This document shows positions 38,511 to 45,972 of a DNA stretch of 64,000 nt, piece after piece (within the stretch, counting starts at the first letter, position 1; every line of letters starts with the position of its first letter). Below the pieces are notes generated by a model. It had not been told where the DNA came from and did not search any database. It was given only the letters and a program-made list of their open reading frames with translations. The DNA is from Pseudomonas sp. BN102 (GTDB taxonomy: Bacteria; Pseudomonadota; Gammaproteobacteria; Pseudomonadales; Pseudomonadaceae). Position numbers and translations under genes: made by a program. Location: positions 103,878 to 167,877 of the forward strand of contig NZ_SSON01000067.1 of the NCBI RefSeq assembly GCF_029871245.1. The letters are read 5' to 3'.

Positions 38511-39842
38511 GTGTTTTCCCAATTCGCCCTGCACGAACGTCTGCTCAAGGCCGTTGCCGAACTGAATTTCGTCGAGCCGACCCCGGTGCAGGCGGCGGCC
38601 ATCCCGCCGGCCCTGGAAGGGCGCGACCTGCGGGTGACCGCCCAGACCGGCAGCGGCAAGACCGCCGCCTTCGTCCTGCCGCTGCTCAACCGCCTGATCG
38701 GCGAAGCCAAGCCGCGCGTGCGCATCCGCTCGCTGATCCTGCTGCCGACCCGCGAACTGGCCCAGCAGACCCTGAAGGAAGTGGAGCGCTTCTCTCAGTT
38801 CACCTTCATCAAGTCCGGCATCGTCACCGGCGGCGAGGACTTCAAGGAGCAGGCGGCGCTGCTGCGCAAACTGCCCGACGTGCTGGTGGCCACACCCGGC
38901 CGCCTGATCGAGCACCTCAATGCCGCGAGCCTGGACCTGCGCGAAGTGGAAGTGCTGGTGCTGGACGAGGCCGACCGCATGCTGGACATGGGTTTCGCCG
39001 AGGACATGCAGCGCATCACCGAACTCTGCGCCAACCGCGAACAGACCCTGCTGTTCTCCGCCACCACCGGCGGTGCGGCCCTGCGTGACGTATCCGCCAA
39101 GGTCCTGCGCGACCCGCTGCACCTGCGCCTGAACAGCGTCGACCAGCTCAACGAGGGCACCCGCCAGCAGATCATCACGGCCGACCATGTCGAGCACAAG
39201 GAGCAGCTGGCGCGCTGGCTGCTGGCCAACGAGACCTACCAGAAGGCGATCATCTTCACCAACACCCGCGTCCAGGCCGACCGTCTCTACGGCCACCTGG
39301 TGGCCGGCGGCTACAAGGCCTTCGTGCTCCATGGCGACAAGGACCAGAAGGACCGCAAGCTGGCCATCGAGCGGGTGCGCCAGGGCGGTACCAAGGTGCT
39401 GGTGGCCACCGACGTCGCCGCCCGCGGCCTGGATATCGAAGGCCTGGACCTGGTGATCAATTTCGACATGCCGCGCTCCGGTGACGAGTACCTGCACCGC
39501 ATCGGCCGCACCGGCCGTGCCGGTGGCGAAGGCCTGGCGATCTCGCTGATCTGCCACAACGACTGGAACCTGATGTCGAGCATCGAGCGCTACCTCAAGC
39601 AGAGCTTCGAGCGCCGCACCATCAAGGAACTCAAGGGCACCTACACCGGCCCGAAGAAGGTCAAGGCCTCCGGCAAGGCGGCCGGTGCCAAGAAGAAAAA
39701 GACCGACAAGAAGGGCGACAAGAAGACCACCGCCAAGGCCGCCGCACCCAAGCGCCGGCCGAGCAAGCCGCGCGAAGAGTCGCGCGTGGTCAGCAGCGAC
39801 GGCATGGCGCCGCTCAAGCGCAAGAAGCCGGCGGCGGAGTAA
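38511..39842 (+). CDS. DEAD-box ATP-dependent RNA helicase
   Basis: A 443-residue helicase with a GTG start (GAGG upstream). Motifs run in order: Q-motif PTPVQ, I AQTGSGKT, Ia PTRELAQQ, Ib TPGRL, II DEAD, III SAT, V ATDVAARGLDI, VI HRIGRTGRAG. The last 75 residues are a Lys/Ala-rich tail of the sort that binds RNA nonspecifically. It is of the RhlE/SrmB size class; which member cannot be decided without a tree. Likely role is ribosome assembly or RNA decay. The next small gene begins 3 bp after its stop. Confidence 0.93.
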   Translation: MFSQFALHERLLKAVAELNFVEPTPVQAAAIPPALEGRDLRVTAQTGSGKTAAFVLPLLNRLIGEAKPRVRIRSLILLPTRELAQQTLKEVERFSQFTFIKSGIVTGGEDFKEQAALLRKLPDVLVATPGRLIEHLNAASLDLREVEVLVLDEADRMLDMGFAEDMQRITELCANREQTLLFSATTGGAALRDVSAKVLRDPLHLRLNSVDQLNEGTRQQIITADHVEHKEQLARWLLANETYQKAIIFTNTRVQADRLYGHLVAGGYKAFVLHGDKDQKDRKLAIERVRQGGTKVLVATDVAARGLDIEGLDLVINFDMPRSGDEYLHRIGRTGRAGGEGLAISLICHNDWNLMSSIERYLKQSFERRTIKELKGTYTGPKKVKASGKAAGAKKKKTDKKGDKKTTAKAAAPKRRPSKPREESRVVSSDGMAPLKRKKPAAE

Positions 39843-39845
39843 GCC

Positions 39846-40142
39846 TTGTCATTGGACCTCGCCTGGCCCGTCCAGGCGCTGCTGCTCACCTACCTGGCAA
39901 TGAGCCTGTTGTGCTTCGTTGCCTATTGGCGTGACAAGCGCCTGGCTGTCATCGGCCAGCGGCGGATACCCGAATCGCGCCTGCACTTGTTGGAGCTCCT
40001 GGGCGGCTGGCCGGGTGGCCTGCTGGCCCAGCGACTGATCCGCCACAAGAACCGCAAGCTCGCCTACCAGGTGAAATTCTGGCTGATCGTGGCCGTGCAC
40101 CTGGGGTTACTGGGGAGCTGGGTGATCAGTAGGTTGGGCTGA
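39846..40142 (+). CDS. DUF1294 membrane protein (TTG start)
   Basis: A 98-residue inner-membrane protein with two hydrophobic segments and the DUF1294 signature FVAYWRDKRLA, RRIPESRLHLLELLGGWPGGLLAQ and RHKNRKLAYQVKFW. It uses TTG, 3 bp after the helicase stop, with GGAG just inside the helicase gene. Its last codons (Ser-Arg-Leu-Gly-stop) lie within a GTAG-headed repeat, so the C terminus was shaped by that insertion. Function unknown. Confidence 0.85.
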   Translation: MSLDLAWPVQALLLTYLAMSLLCFVAYWRDKRLAVIGQRRIPESRLHLLELLGGWPGGLLAQRLIRHKNRKLAYQVKFWLIVAVHLGLLGSWVISRLG

Positions 40143-40218
40143 GTTCCGCGAAGCCCAACGATCCCGAGGCACGCTACGCGCGCCATGTTGGGCTTCGCTT
40201 CGCTCAGCGCCAACCTAC
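40129..40218. repeat. REP family C, inverted pair
   Basis: GTAG then GTTGGGCT...AGCCCAAC on the left and, facing it, the same element ending CAACCTAC on the right. It begins inside the last codons of the DUF1294 gene and reaches nearly to the reductase gene stop. Confidence 0.78.
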
Positions 40219-40241
40219 CGATAACACCGAATCACCCTGCC

Positions 40242-41219
40242 TCACGGCACCAGCACGATCTTCCCGTCCCGCTCCCCGGCGGCCGCCGCCGCCACGGCTT
40301 CCTTGATCCGGCTGATGTCGTAGGTGGCGGCGATGCGCGCCTTGAGCTTGCCGCTGGCGATCAGCTGGATCAGCTCGCCGAACAGCTGCATCTGCTGTTG
40401 CGGGGTGGCCTGGCGGAACCAGCGGGCCAGCCAGAAGCCTTTCAGGGTCACGTCTCGGAACACGAAGGAGCTGGGGTTGATCTGACAGGGCTCGCCACTC
40501 ATGCGGCCGTAGTTCACCAACACGCCACCCTCGGCCAGGCTGGACGCCAGGTGGTCGGTGGAGGCGCCGCCCACAGCATCGATGCCCAGTTTCACCGGCG
40601 CGCCACCAGTGGCTTCGCGCACGCGCTTGGGCAGGTCCGGGCCATCCACCAGCACCACATCGCCGCCTTCGGCCTGCACCGCCGCCACGGCCGAATCGCG
40701 GCGCACGACGTTGACGGTCTTCAGCCCACGGATCTTCGCCAACTGGATGAGGTAGCTGCCCACGCCCGAGTTGGCCGCGTTCTGGATCACCCAGTCGCCC
40801 GGCTGCAGTTCGACGAAGTCGCGCAACATCAGGTAGGCGGTGGGCGGGTTGACGGTGAGCATTGCCAGTTGCTGCGGATCGGCGCTGGGCAGCGGGATCA
40901 GTTGCCTGGCTTCGGCGATCAGGTGGGTGCGCCAGGTGCCGCTGCCCACCGGCAGCAGCACTGTCTGTCCCACCTTGAGGTTGCCGACGTCGGCGGCGAC
41001 CTCCAGCACTTCGCCCACGCCTTCATTGCCGCCGATGGCGGGCAGGGGCGGCAGCATGCCGTACTCACCGGTCAGGGTGAGCACATCGGAGGGGTTGATG
41101 GGGGCTGCCAGCACTTTCACCAGCGCCTGGCCGGCACCAACCGGCGGCAGCTGGAGTTCCACGGCTTCGATAACGTCCTGGGGCACCGGGCCACGGGTCT
41201 TGTATTCGGCTTTGAGCAT
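40242..41219 (-). CDS. Zinc-free MDR reductase (quinone/enoyl-thioester reductase type)
   Basis: A 325-residue medium-chain reductase. The N-terminal domain carries APINPSDVLTLTGEYG and GGNEGVGEVLEV; the NADPH-binding domain carries NAANSGVGSYLIQLAK. Cysteine ligands of zinc alcohol dehydrogenases are missing, so it is of the MECR/Etr1 or quinone-reductase type that reduces trans-2-enoyl thioesters or quinones. Likely single gene. Convergent with the DUF1294 gene across the repeat pair. Confidence 0.88.
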   Translation of the reverse strand: MLKAEYKTRGPVPQDVIEAVELQLPPVGAGQALVKVLAAPINPSDVLTLTGEYGMLPPLPAIGGNEGVGEVLEVAADVGNLKVGQTVLLPVGSGTWRTHLIAEARQLIPLPSADPQQLAMLTVNPPTAYLMLRDFVELQPGDWVIQNAANSGVGSYLIQLAKIRGLKTVNVVRRDSAVAAVQAEGGDVVLVDGPDLPKRVREATGGAPVKLGIDAVGGASTDHLASSLAEGGVLVNYGRMSGEPCQINPSSFVFRDVTLKGFWLARWFRQATPQQQMQLFGELIQLIASGKLKARIAATYDISRIKEAVAAAAAGERDGKIVLVP

Positions 41220-41571
41220 GACGCTTCTCCTGGCGGCTTGGGGGCTTTGAGTCTAGCCGCTGTCGCGCGCGCAGCGCTGAATCCCCCGGCATTTGCGGCG
41301 TTGATGGCATGGCGCGATCTGGACGCGGGAGGTCGCTCTGGAGCCGGTCCGGGGCGGGACCTTTGCTAGGTTCGGTTTCGAAAATTCGCCGAGCGATGGT
41401 CAGGCTAGGCAAAAGTCGGTGAGAACGCGGAGTTAACGAGTTGTTAATGAGCAGTTCGAATCGACTTTTAACGACGCATGGCCGAAGCGCAGGCAGTTCT
41501 CGCACCGAACCTGGGTTCGGCGGCGAAGCTGGAGTAGGGCTTCCTCACGTCACCAATAAAGGAATAAGAAG
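41220..41571. other. Divergent promoter region, reductase / pchP
   Basis: About 350 bp without a gene. AT-rich blocks with GTTAAC and GTTGTTAATGAG near 41430-41450 probably carry the pchP promoter. AATAAGAA at 41563-41570, next to the ATG, fits the Hfq/Crc motif. A GbdR activator site would be expected by analogy with P. aeruginosa pchP but I cannot identify one with confidence. Confidence 0.5.
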
Positions 41572-42630
41572 ATGAAGATCGCCAAGACACTGATGTCCGC
41601 CGTACTTAGCCTGGGCCTGGCCGGCGCCGCCCAGGCCGCCACCGAGCTGAAGCACTGGCCGGAACCCGCCGCCAAGCAGTTGGACGCGCTGATCGCCAAG
41701 CACGCCAATCAGGGCAACTTCGCCGTATTCGACATGGATAACACCAGCTACCGCTATGACCTGGAGGAGTCCCTGCTGCCCTTCCTGGAAATGAAGGGCG
41801 TGCTCACCCGCGAGAAGCTCGATCCCTCGCTCAAGCTGATTCCCTTCAAGGATGTGAAGGGCCACAAGGAAAGCCTCAACAGCTACTACTACCGACTCTG
41901 CGAGGTGGATGACCTGGTCTGCTACCCGTGGGTCGCCCAGGTGTTCTCCGGCTTCACCCTGCGTGAGCTGAAGGGCTACGTCGACGAGCTGATGGCTTAC
42001 GGCAAGCCGGTCCCCGCCACCTACTACGAAGGCGACGAGGTGAAGACTGTCGAGATCAATCCGCCCAAGGTTTTCAGCGGGCAGAAGGAACTGATGAACA
42101 AGCTCAGCGAGAACGGCATCGAGGTCTACATCATGACCGCCGCCCTGGAGGAGCTGGTGCGCATGGTCGCCTCGGACCCGAAGTACGGCTACAACGTCAA
42201 ACCGGAGAACGTCATCGGCGTCACCACCCTGCTGAAGGACCGCAAGTCCGGCGCCGTGACCACCAGCCGCAAGCAGATCACCGATGGCCAGTATGACGAG
42301 AAGGCCAACCTCGACCTGGAACTGACCCCCTATCTCTGGACTCCGGCCACCTGGATGTCCGGCAAGCATGCGGCTGTCCTCACTTATATCGATGAATGGA
42401 AGAAGCCCATCCTGGTAGCGGGCGATACGCCCATCAGCGACGGCTACATGATGTTCCACGGCACCGACGTCGGCAAAGGCGGCATCAACCTCTGGATCAA
42501 CCGCAAGGCCAAGTACATGGACCAGATCAGCACCATGCAGAAGAAGAACGCCGAGGCCCAGGCCAAGCTGGGCCTGCCGGTGACGGCAGACAAGAACTGG
42601 GTGGTGGTGACGCCCGAACAGATCCAGTAA
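41572..42630 (+). CDS. pchP: Phosphorylcholine phosphatase
   Basis: A 352-residue secreted HAD-superfamily phosphatase that releases phosphate and choline from phosphorylcholine. The signal peptide ends near AQA-AT (residues 22-23). Nucleophile motif DMDNT lies at residues 54-58 and the magnesium-binding GDTPISDG near residue 284; both match PchP of P. aeruginosa, and the length is nearly identical to its 349-residue precursor. GGAA precedes the ATG. The next gene may encode a phospholipase-like partner. A hairpin follows. Confidence 0.93.
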   Translation: MKIAKTLMSAVLSLGLAGAAQAATELKHWPEPAAKQLDALIAKHANQGNFAVFDMDNTSYRYDLEESLLPFLEMKGVLTREKLDPSLKLIPFKDVKGHKESLNSYYYRLCEVDDLVCYPWVAQVFSGFTLRELKGYVDELMAYGKPVPATYYEGDEVKTVEINPPKVFSGQKELMNKLSENGIEVYIMTAALEELVRMVASDPKYGYNVKPENVIGVTTLLKDRKSGAVTTSRKQITDGQYDEKANLDLELTPYLWTPATWMSGKHAAVLTYIDEWKKPILVAGDTPISDGYMMFHGTDVGKGGINLWINRKAKYMDQISTMQKKNAEAQAKLGLPVTADKNWVVVTPEQIQ

Positions 42631-42649
42631 CGCGCGGACCAGTGCTGCA

Positions 42650-42676
42650 AGCGGCCACCCAAGGGTGGCCGCTCTG
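42650..42676 (+). terminator. Hairpin after pchP
   Basis: AGCGGCCACCC-AA-GGGTGGCCGCT, perfect 11-bp stem, followed by CTGCTTTGC; the U-tract is weak. Confidence 0.7.
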
Positions 42677-42799
42677 CTTTGCACTAGAGTGATTCCTGCC
42701 GGCCTGATCGGTGAGTCCGGCTGTCCTGGCTGGACAGTGGAGCCACGCGCCGTGGCTGTTACGCTGCCGGGCTTGCTCGAACCTGTCCTGGAGTGATCG

Positions 42800-44149
42800 A
42801 TGAAGTACCTGGCGCTCGCCCTCAGCCTGAGCCTTGCCGGCCTGCCGTCCGCGGCCCTGGCCTGGTCCAACCACGCCCTGGGTACCGCCCTGGCGCTGGC
42901 CGGCCTGCCGCAGATCAAGGACGCGCCCATGGTAGAGGTGGAAAGCCTGGAGTCCTTCCTGGAGGAGGAGGGCGTCGCCCTGGAGCAATTTCTGGACGAG
43001 CAGGAGGAGTTCTTTCGCGACAACCTGCCGGACTACCCGTCCAGGCCCGACGACCTGCGCTGGATCCCGACCCACGGTGGCGACCACCGCCGGGCCTTCC
43101 TCATGGCGTTGCGGGTCAACCCCGAGATCAAGCTGGCCTATTTCGTCCAGGCCCTGCCGGGTATGGACTGGAACGGCCATACGCCCATGGACGCATCCGA
43201 GGTGCTGGTGTTCCGCAAGCTCAGCCTGTGGCGCGAATGGCGCTTCTATCAGGTGAATCCCGGCGAGAAGCTGCCGGCCCTTGCAGTAGTGGCCAGCGCC
43301 GCCGACGAGCCGGATTACGGCCACGATATCAATCTGTACAGCGACAACCCGGGCGAGGCGGGCGCGCGCTACAACTTCGGCAAGCAGCCCTTTGGCGATG
43401 CCCGTTTCGAGTATTCCTCCCAGGCGCCTTTCCATATTGGCTACTACCACGAGGACGCGCTCATCTACCGCACCGCGCCCTATCTCGCGCGCACCTATCC
43501 AGAGGTGCGCGTGCAGCAGTACCTCGGCCTGGCACGCTTCGCCTTCGAGAGCGGCCATCCCTACTGGGGCTACCGCTTCCTCGGTTGGGGCTTGCATTAC
43601 ATCCAGGACCTGACCCAGCCCTACCATGCCAAGGCCCTGCCGGGGCAGGGCACGCCCCAGCTGGTCTGGATCGCGTTCAAGGCCGCGCTGGGCCTGGATG
43701 GCGACAAGCTGGCGGCCATGGAACAGGTCGCCAACCGTCACACGGAGGTGGAGCAGTACCAGGCCAACTGGCTGCGCCAATTGCTGCGTGAAGGGCGCAA
43801 CGACAGCCCTCTGCTGCGCGCCTACGCCGACAGCCGGACCGACGACGACTATCCGCCCTTCGATGGCGAGTCCCTGCGCCTGGTGGTGTCCCAGGAGGCC
43901 TATGACGCCGCCGACGATTTCGATGCGCGCATCGCCCACTGGCTGAACAACGGGCACGGCCAGGCGGACTTCAGGCAGGGCAACAGCCTGGCGCCACAGC
44001 AGCAGGACCTCCCGCTCGAGCAGGCGCTGGTGCGGCTGATCCGCCACTTCGGCGCCCACAGCCGCAACGCGACCCGCACCATCCTGTCGCAGTCCGCTTC
44101 AGAGACGGATAACGTGGCCCTCGTCCGCGGCGACCCGGCCGTGGAATAG
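42800..44149 (+). CDS. Secreted zinc phospholipase C / P1-nuclease-like protein
   Basis: A 449-residue exported protein. The signal peptide would be cut at ALA-W22, leaving tryptophan as the first residue followed by Ser-Asn-His; in zinc phospholipase C and P1 nuclease the mature N-terminal Trp binds zinc. A second hallmark, His-x3-Asp-x3-Pro-x-His, is present as HYIQDLTQPYH (residues 266-276), and acidic/His residues occur in EPDYGHDINLY. I infer a trinuclear zinc esterase acting on phospholipid or nucleic acid. It lies just after pchP, so phosphorylcholine release from lipid is an attractive idea. The C-terminal 100 residues are unassigned. Confidence 0.8.
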   Translation: MKYLALALSLSLAGLPSAALAWSNHALGTALALAGLPQIKDAPMVEVESLESFLEEEGVALEQFLDEQEEFFRDNLPDYPSRPDDLRWIPTHGGDHRRAFLMALRVNPEIKLAYFVQALPGMDWNGHTPMDASEVLVFRKLSLWREWRFYQVNPGEKLPALAVVASAADEPDYGHDINLYSDNPGEAGARYNFGKQPFGDARFEYSSQAPFHIGYYHEDALIYRTAPYLARTYPEVRVQQYLGLARFAFESGHPYWGYRFLGWGLHYIQDLTQPYHAKALPGQGTPQLVWIAFKAALGLDGDKLAAMEQVANRHTEVEQYQANWLRQLLREGRNDSPLLRAYADSRTDDDYPPFDGESLRLVVSQEAYDAADDFDARIAHWLNNGHGQADFRQGNSLAPQQQDLPLEQALVRLIRHFGAHSRNATRTILSQSASETDNVALVRGDPAVE

Positions 44150-45202
44150 CGCGGTGATCAGCTGCCGCGCCGCCTCGTAGCCCTGGCTTTCCTCCACCCG
44201 TAGCCAGGGCCGGGGCGGGCGGCCGACTTGCTGGTAGAAGTCCAGCAGGCCCTCGCCTATGTGTCGGCTCACCTGTTCCGGCCCCCACTCGGCATTGCGC
44301 TTGCGGATCTGCACCGGCGCGAAGAAGAACTCCGGCTGCGGCCCCAGCGGGCAACCCAGCACGTTGGCTTCCGGCGTTTGCGCGGACCCGGCGAAGCAGC
44401 TGTAGACCAGGCTGGCGCCGAAGTGCCAATGCACCCGTTCACGCAGCGCCAGGTCGCCGGAGAAGTCGACATAGAGCGTCGGCTGATCGCTGGCCAGGCT
44501 TTCCAGCTGGTCGTAGCTGCAGCTCTGCTGGTAGCAGCCCAGGCCTTCGACGAAGTCGAGGTTGCGCGGCGAGGTGATGCCCAACAGCTGACGGCCGGCT
44601 TGGCGTCCGATGCAGGCGGCGGTGCCGTAGGCGGTCTTGCTCGAGGCGCTGGAGAACACGACCTGGCGGGCGCCGAACAGCTCGTTGTCTTCGAGGAAGT
44701 CGGCCAGCATGGACGAGGTCAGGAACAGCGGCTTGAGGAGGATCTGCAACGCCTCGGTGGCCGGGCTGTAGTAGATGTCCCAGCTGCAGCGGGTGTACTG
44801 GTTGTAGGCCGAGGTGAGCGTGCGGCGGTGCTCGGCGCCATCGTAAAAGCCCCGCGGGGTGATCCGCTCCGGTTGCATGCGCACGTGACTGGCGATGGGG
44901 AAGTAACCGTAGAAGCGCTCGCCTGCCGCAATCCCCTCCACTTTCGAATCCAGCACATCGGCAAAACCCCAGACCGGCATATGGCCCCAGTCGTCTTCGC
45001 CGCTGGGGAAGAATTGCCAGTACCGCATGGAGTCGCCGAAGGCGGCGTAAGTGATGTTGTTGGTGGTGAGGGAGAAGAGGTCCAGGCGCAGGACTATCTC
45101 GCCCTCGGCGGCGTCCAGGCTTTCTTCCTGCTGCACCAGGCGGGTCTGGTCGAGGGCGTCCTTGCGGGTGAACAGACGTGATACTGTGCTGCGGTTCGGC
45201 AT
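44099..45202 (-). CDS. DUF2855 family protein
   Basis: A 367-residue soluble protein that I place in DUF2855 from LDLFSLTTNNITYAAFGD, MPVWGFADV, YYSPATEALQILLKPLF and SSASSKTAYGTA. The last segment resembles the cofactor loop of MDR reductases, to which this family is distantly similar, so an NAD(P)-linked activity is possible. Start at 45202 follows AGGAG; longer in-frame sequence upstream overlaps the TetR gene. It overlaps the end of the phospholipase-like gene by 51 bp, tail to tail. Divergent from a TetR gene that may repress it. Confidence 0.85.
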   Translation of the reverse strand: MPNRSTVSRLFTRKDALDQTRLVQQEESLDAAEGEIVLRLDLFSLTTNNITYAAFGDSMRYWQFFPSGEDDWGHMPVWGFADVLDSKVEGIAAGERFYGYFPIASHVRMQPERITPRGFYDGAEHRRTLTSAYNQYTRCSWDIYYSPATEALQILLKPLFLTSSMLADFLEDNELFGARQVVFSSASSKTAYGTAACIGRQAGRQLLGITSPRNLDFVEGLGCYQQSCSYDQLESLASDQPTLYVDFSGDLALRERVHWHFGASLVYSCFAGSAQTPEANVLGCPLGPQPEFFFAPVQIRKRNAEWGPEQVSRHIGEGLLDFYQQVGRPPRPWLRVEESQGYEAARQLITALFHGRVAADEGHVIRL

Positions 45203-45284
45203 TTCCGACTCCTGCTTTTGGTGGGGTCGGAACAGGCTAACAAGGGCCCCCGCACCGCGGGTTCGGAAACCGCCAGAGGTCCCC

Positions 45285-45929
45285 ATGGAGTCCGCAAAAC
45301 CCCGTAACAAGCCGCTCAAGCGACCCACCCAGGCCCGCGCCCGCTTCACGGTCGAGGCCATCTTCGAAGCCTTCGTTCGGATTCTTCGCCAGCGTGGCTG
45401 GAGCGGAGTGACCACCCGCGCGGTCGCCCTGGAAACCGGTGTCGCGGTGGGCACGCTCTACGACTATTTCCCCAGCAAGGAGGCGCTGCTCTCCGGCTAT
45501 GTCCGTCACCAGCTCGATCTGCTGCTTCAGCGCCTGGAGCGTGAAGTGGTGCTGGCCACCGGCCTCGACTGGCAGACCCGCGTGCGTCGCCTGGTGCGCC
45601 TTTCCTGCGGGCAGTCGGAAGAGCAGGTGCGGCCCTTCTTCGATGCCGAGCTGATGGAAGTGGAGCGCGCCATCGCCGAGCCCTGGCACCATCAGCGGGT
45701 CTACCAGGAGCTTGCCGGCAAGTGGCGCCAGGCCGTGGCCGCCTGCGCCGACCTGCCACGCCAGCCGCGCCCGGAAAGCATCGATGCGCTCTTCGTCGCC
45801 GTCTGGGGTGGGCGCCGCTATGGCCTGACCGCCCAGTTGAGCAGCCAGCAGGTGGAAGCCTGGCTGCTGGAGATGGAGGAGCTTTGCTGCGCGCGCATCC
45901 TGATGGAGCTGGCGCGCAGCGAGGAATAA
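45285..45929 (+). CDS. TetR-family transcriptional regulator
   Basis: A 214-residue repressor. The helix-turn-helix is seen in GWSGVTTRAVALETGVAVGTLYDYFPSKEALL (about residues 42-75). The ATG at 45285 has AGAGG 6 bp upstream; earlier in-frame codons lie in the DUF2855 gene. The C-terminal ligand domain gives no clue to the inducer. The 82-bp divergent gap with the DUF2855 gene is the probable operator region. Confidence 0.9.
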   Translation: MESAKPRNKPLKRPTQARARFTVEAIFEAFVRILRQRGWSGVTTRAVALETGVAVGTLYDYFPSKEALLSGYVRHQLDLLLQRLEREVVLATGLDWQTRVRRLVRLSCGQSEEQVRPFFDAELMEVERAIAEPWHHQRVYQELAGKWRQAVAACADLPRQPRPESIDALFVAVWGGRRYGLTAQLSSQQVEAWLLEMEELCCARILMELARSEE

Positions 45930-45972
45930 TCAGCGGCCCACCCTCCCTTGGAGGAGCTTCGCCTGCGGCGCT

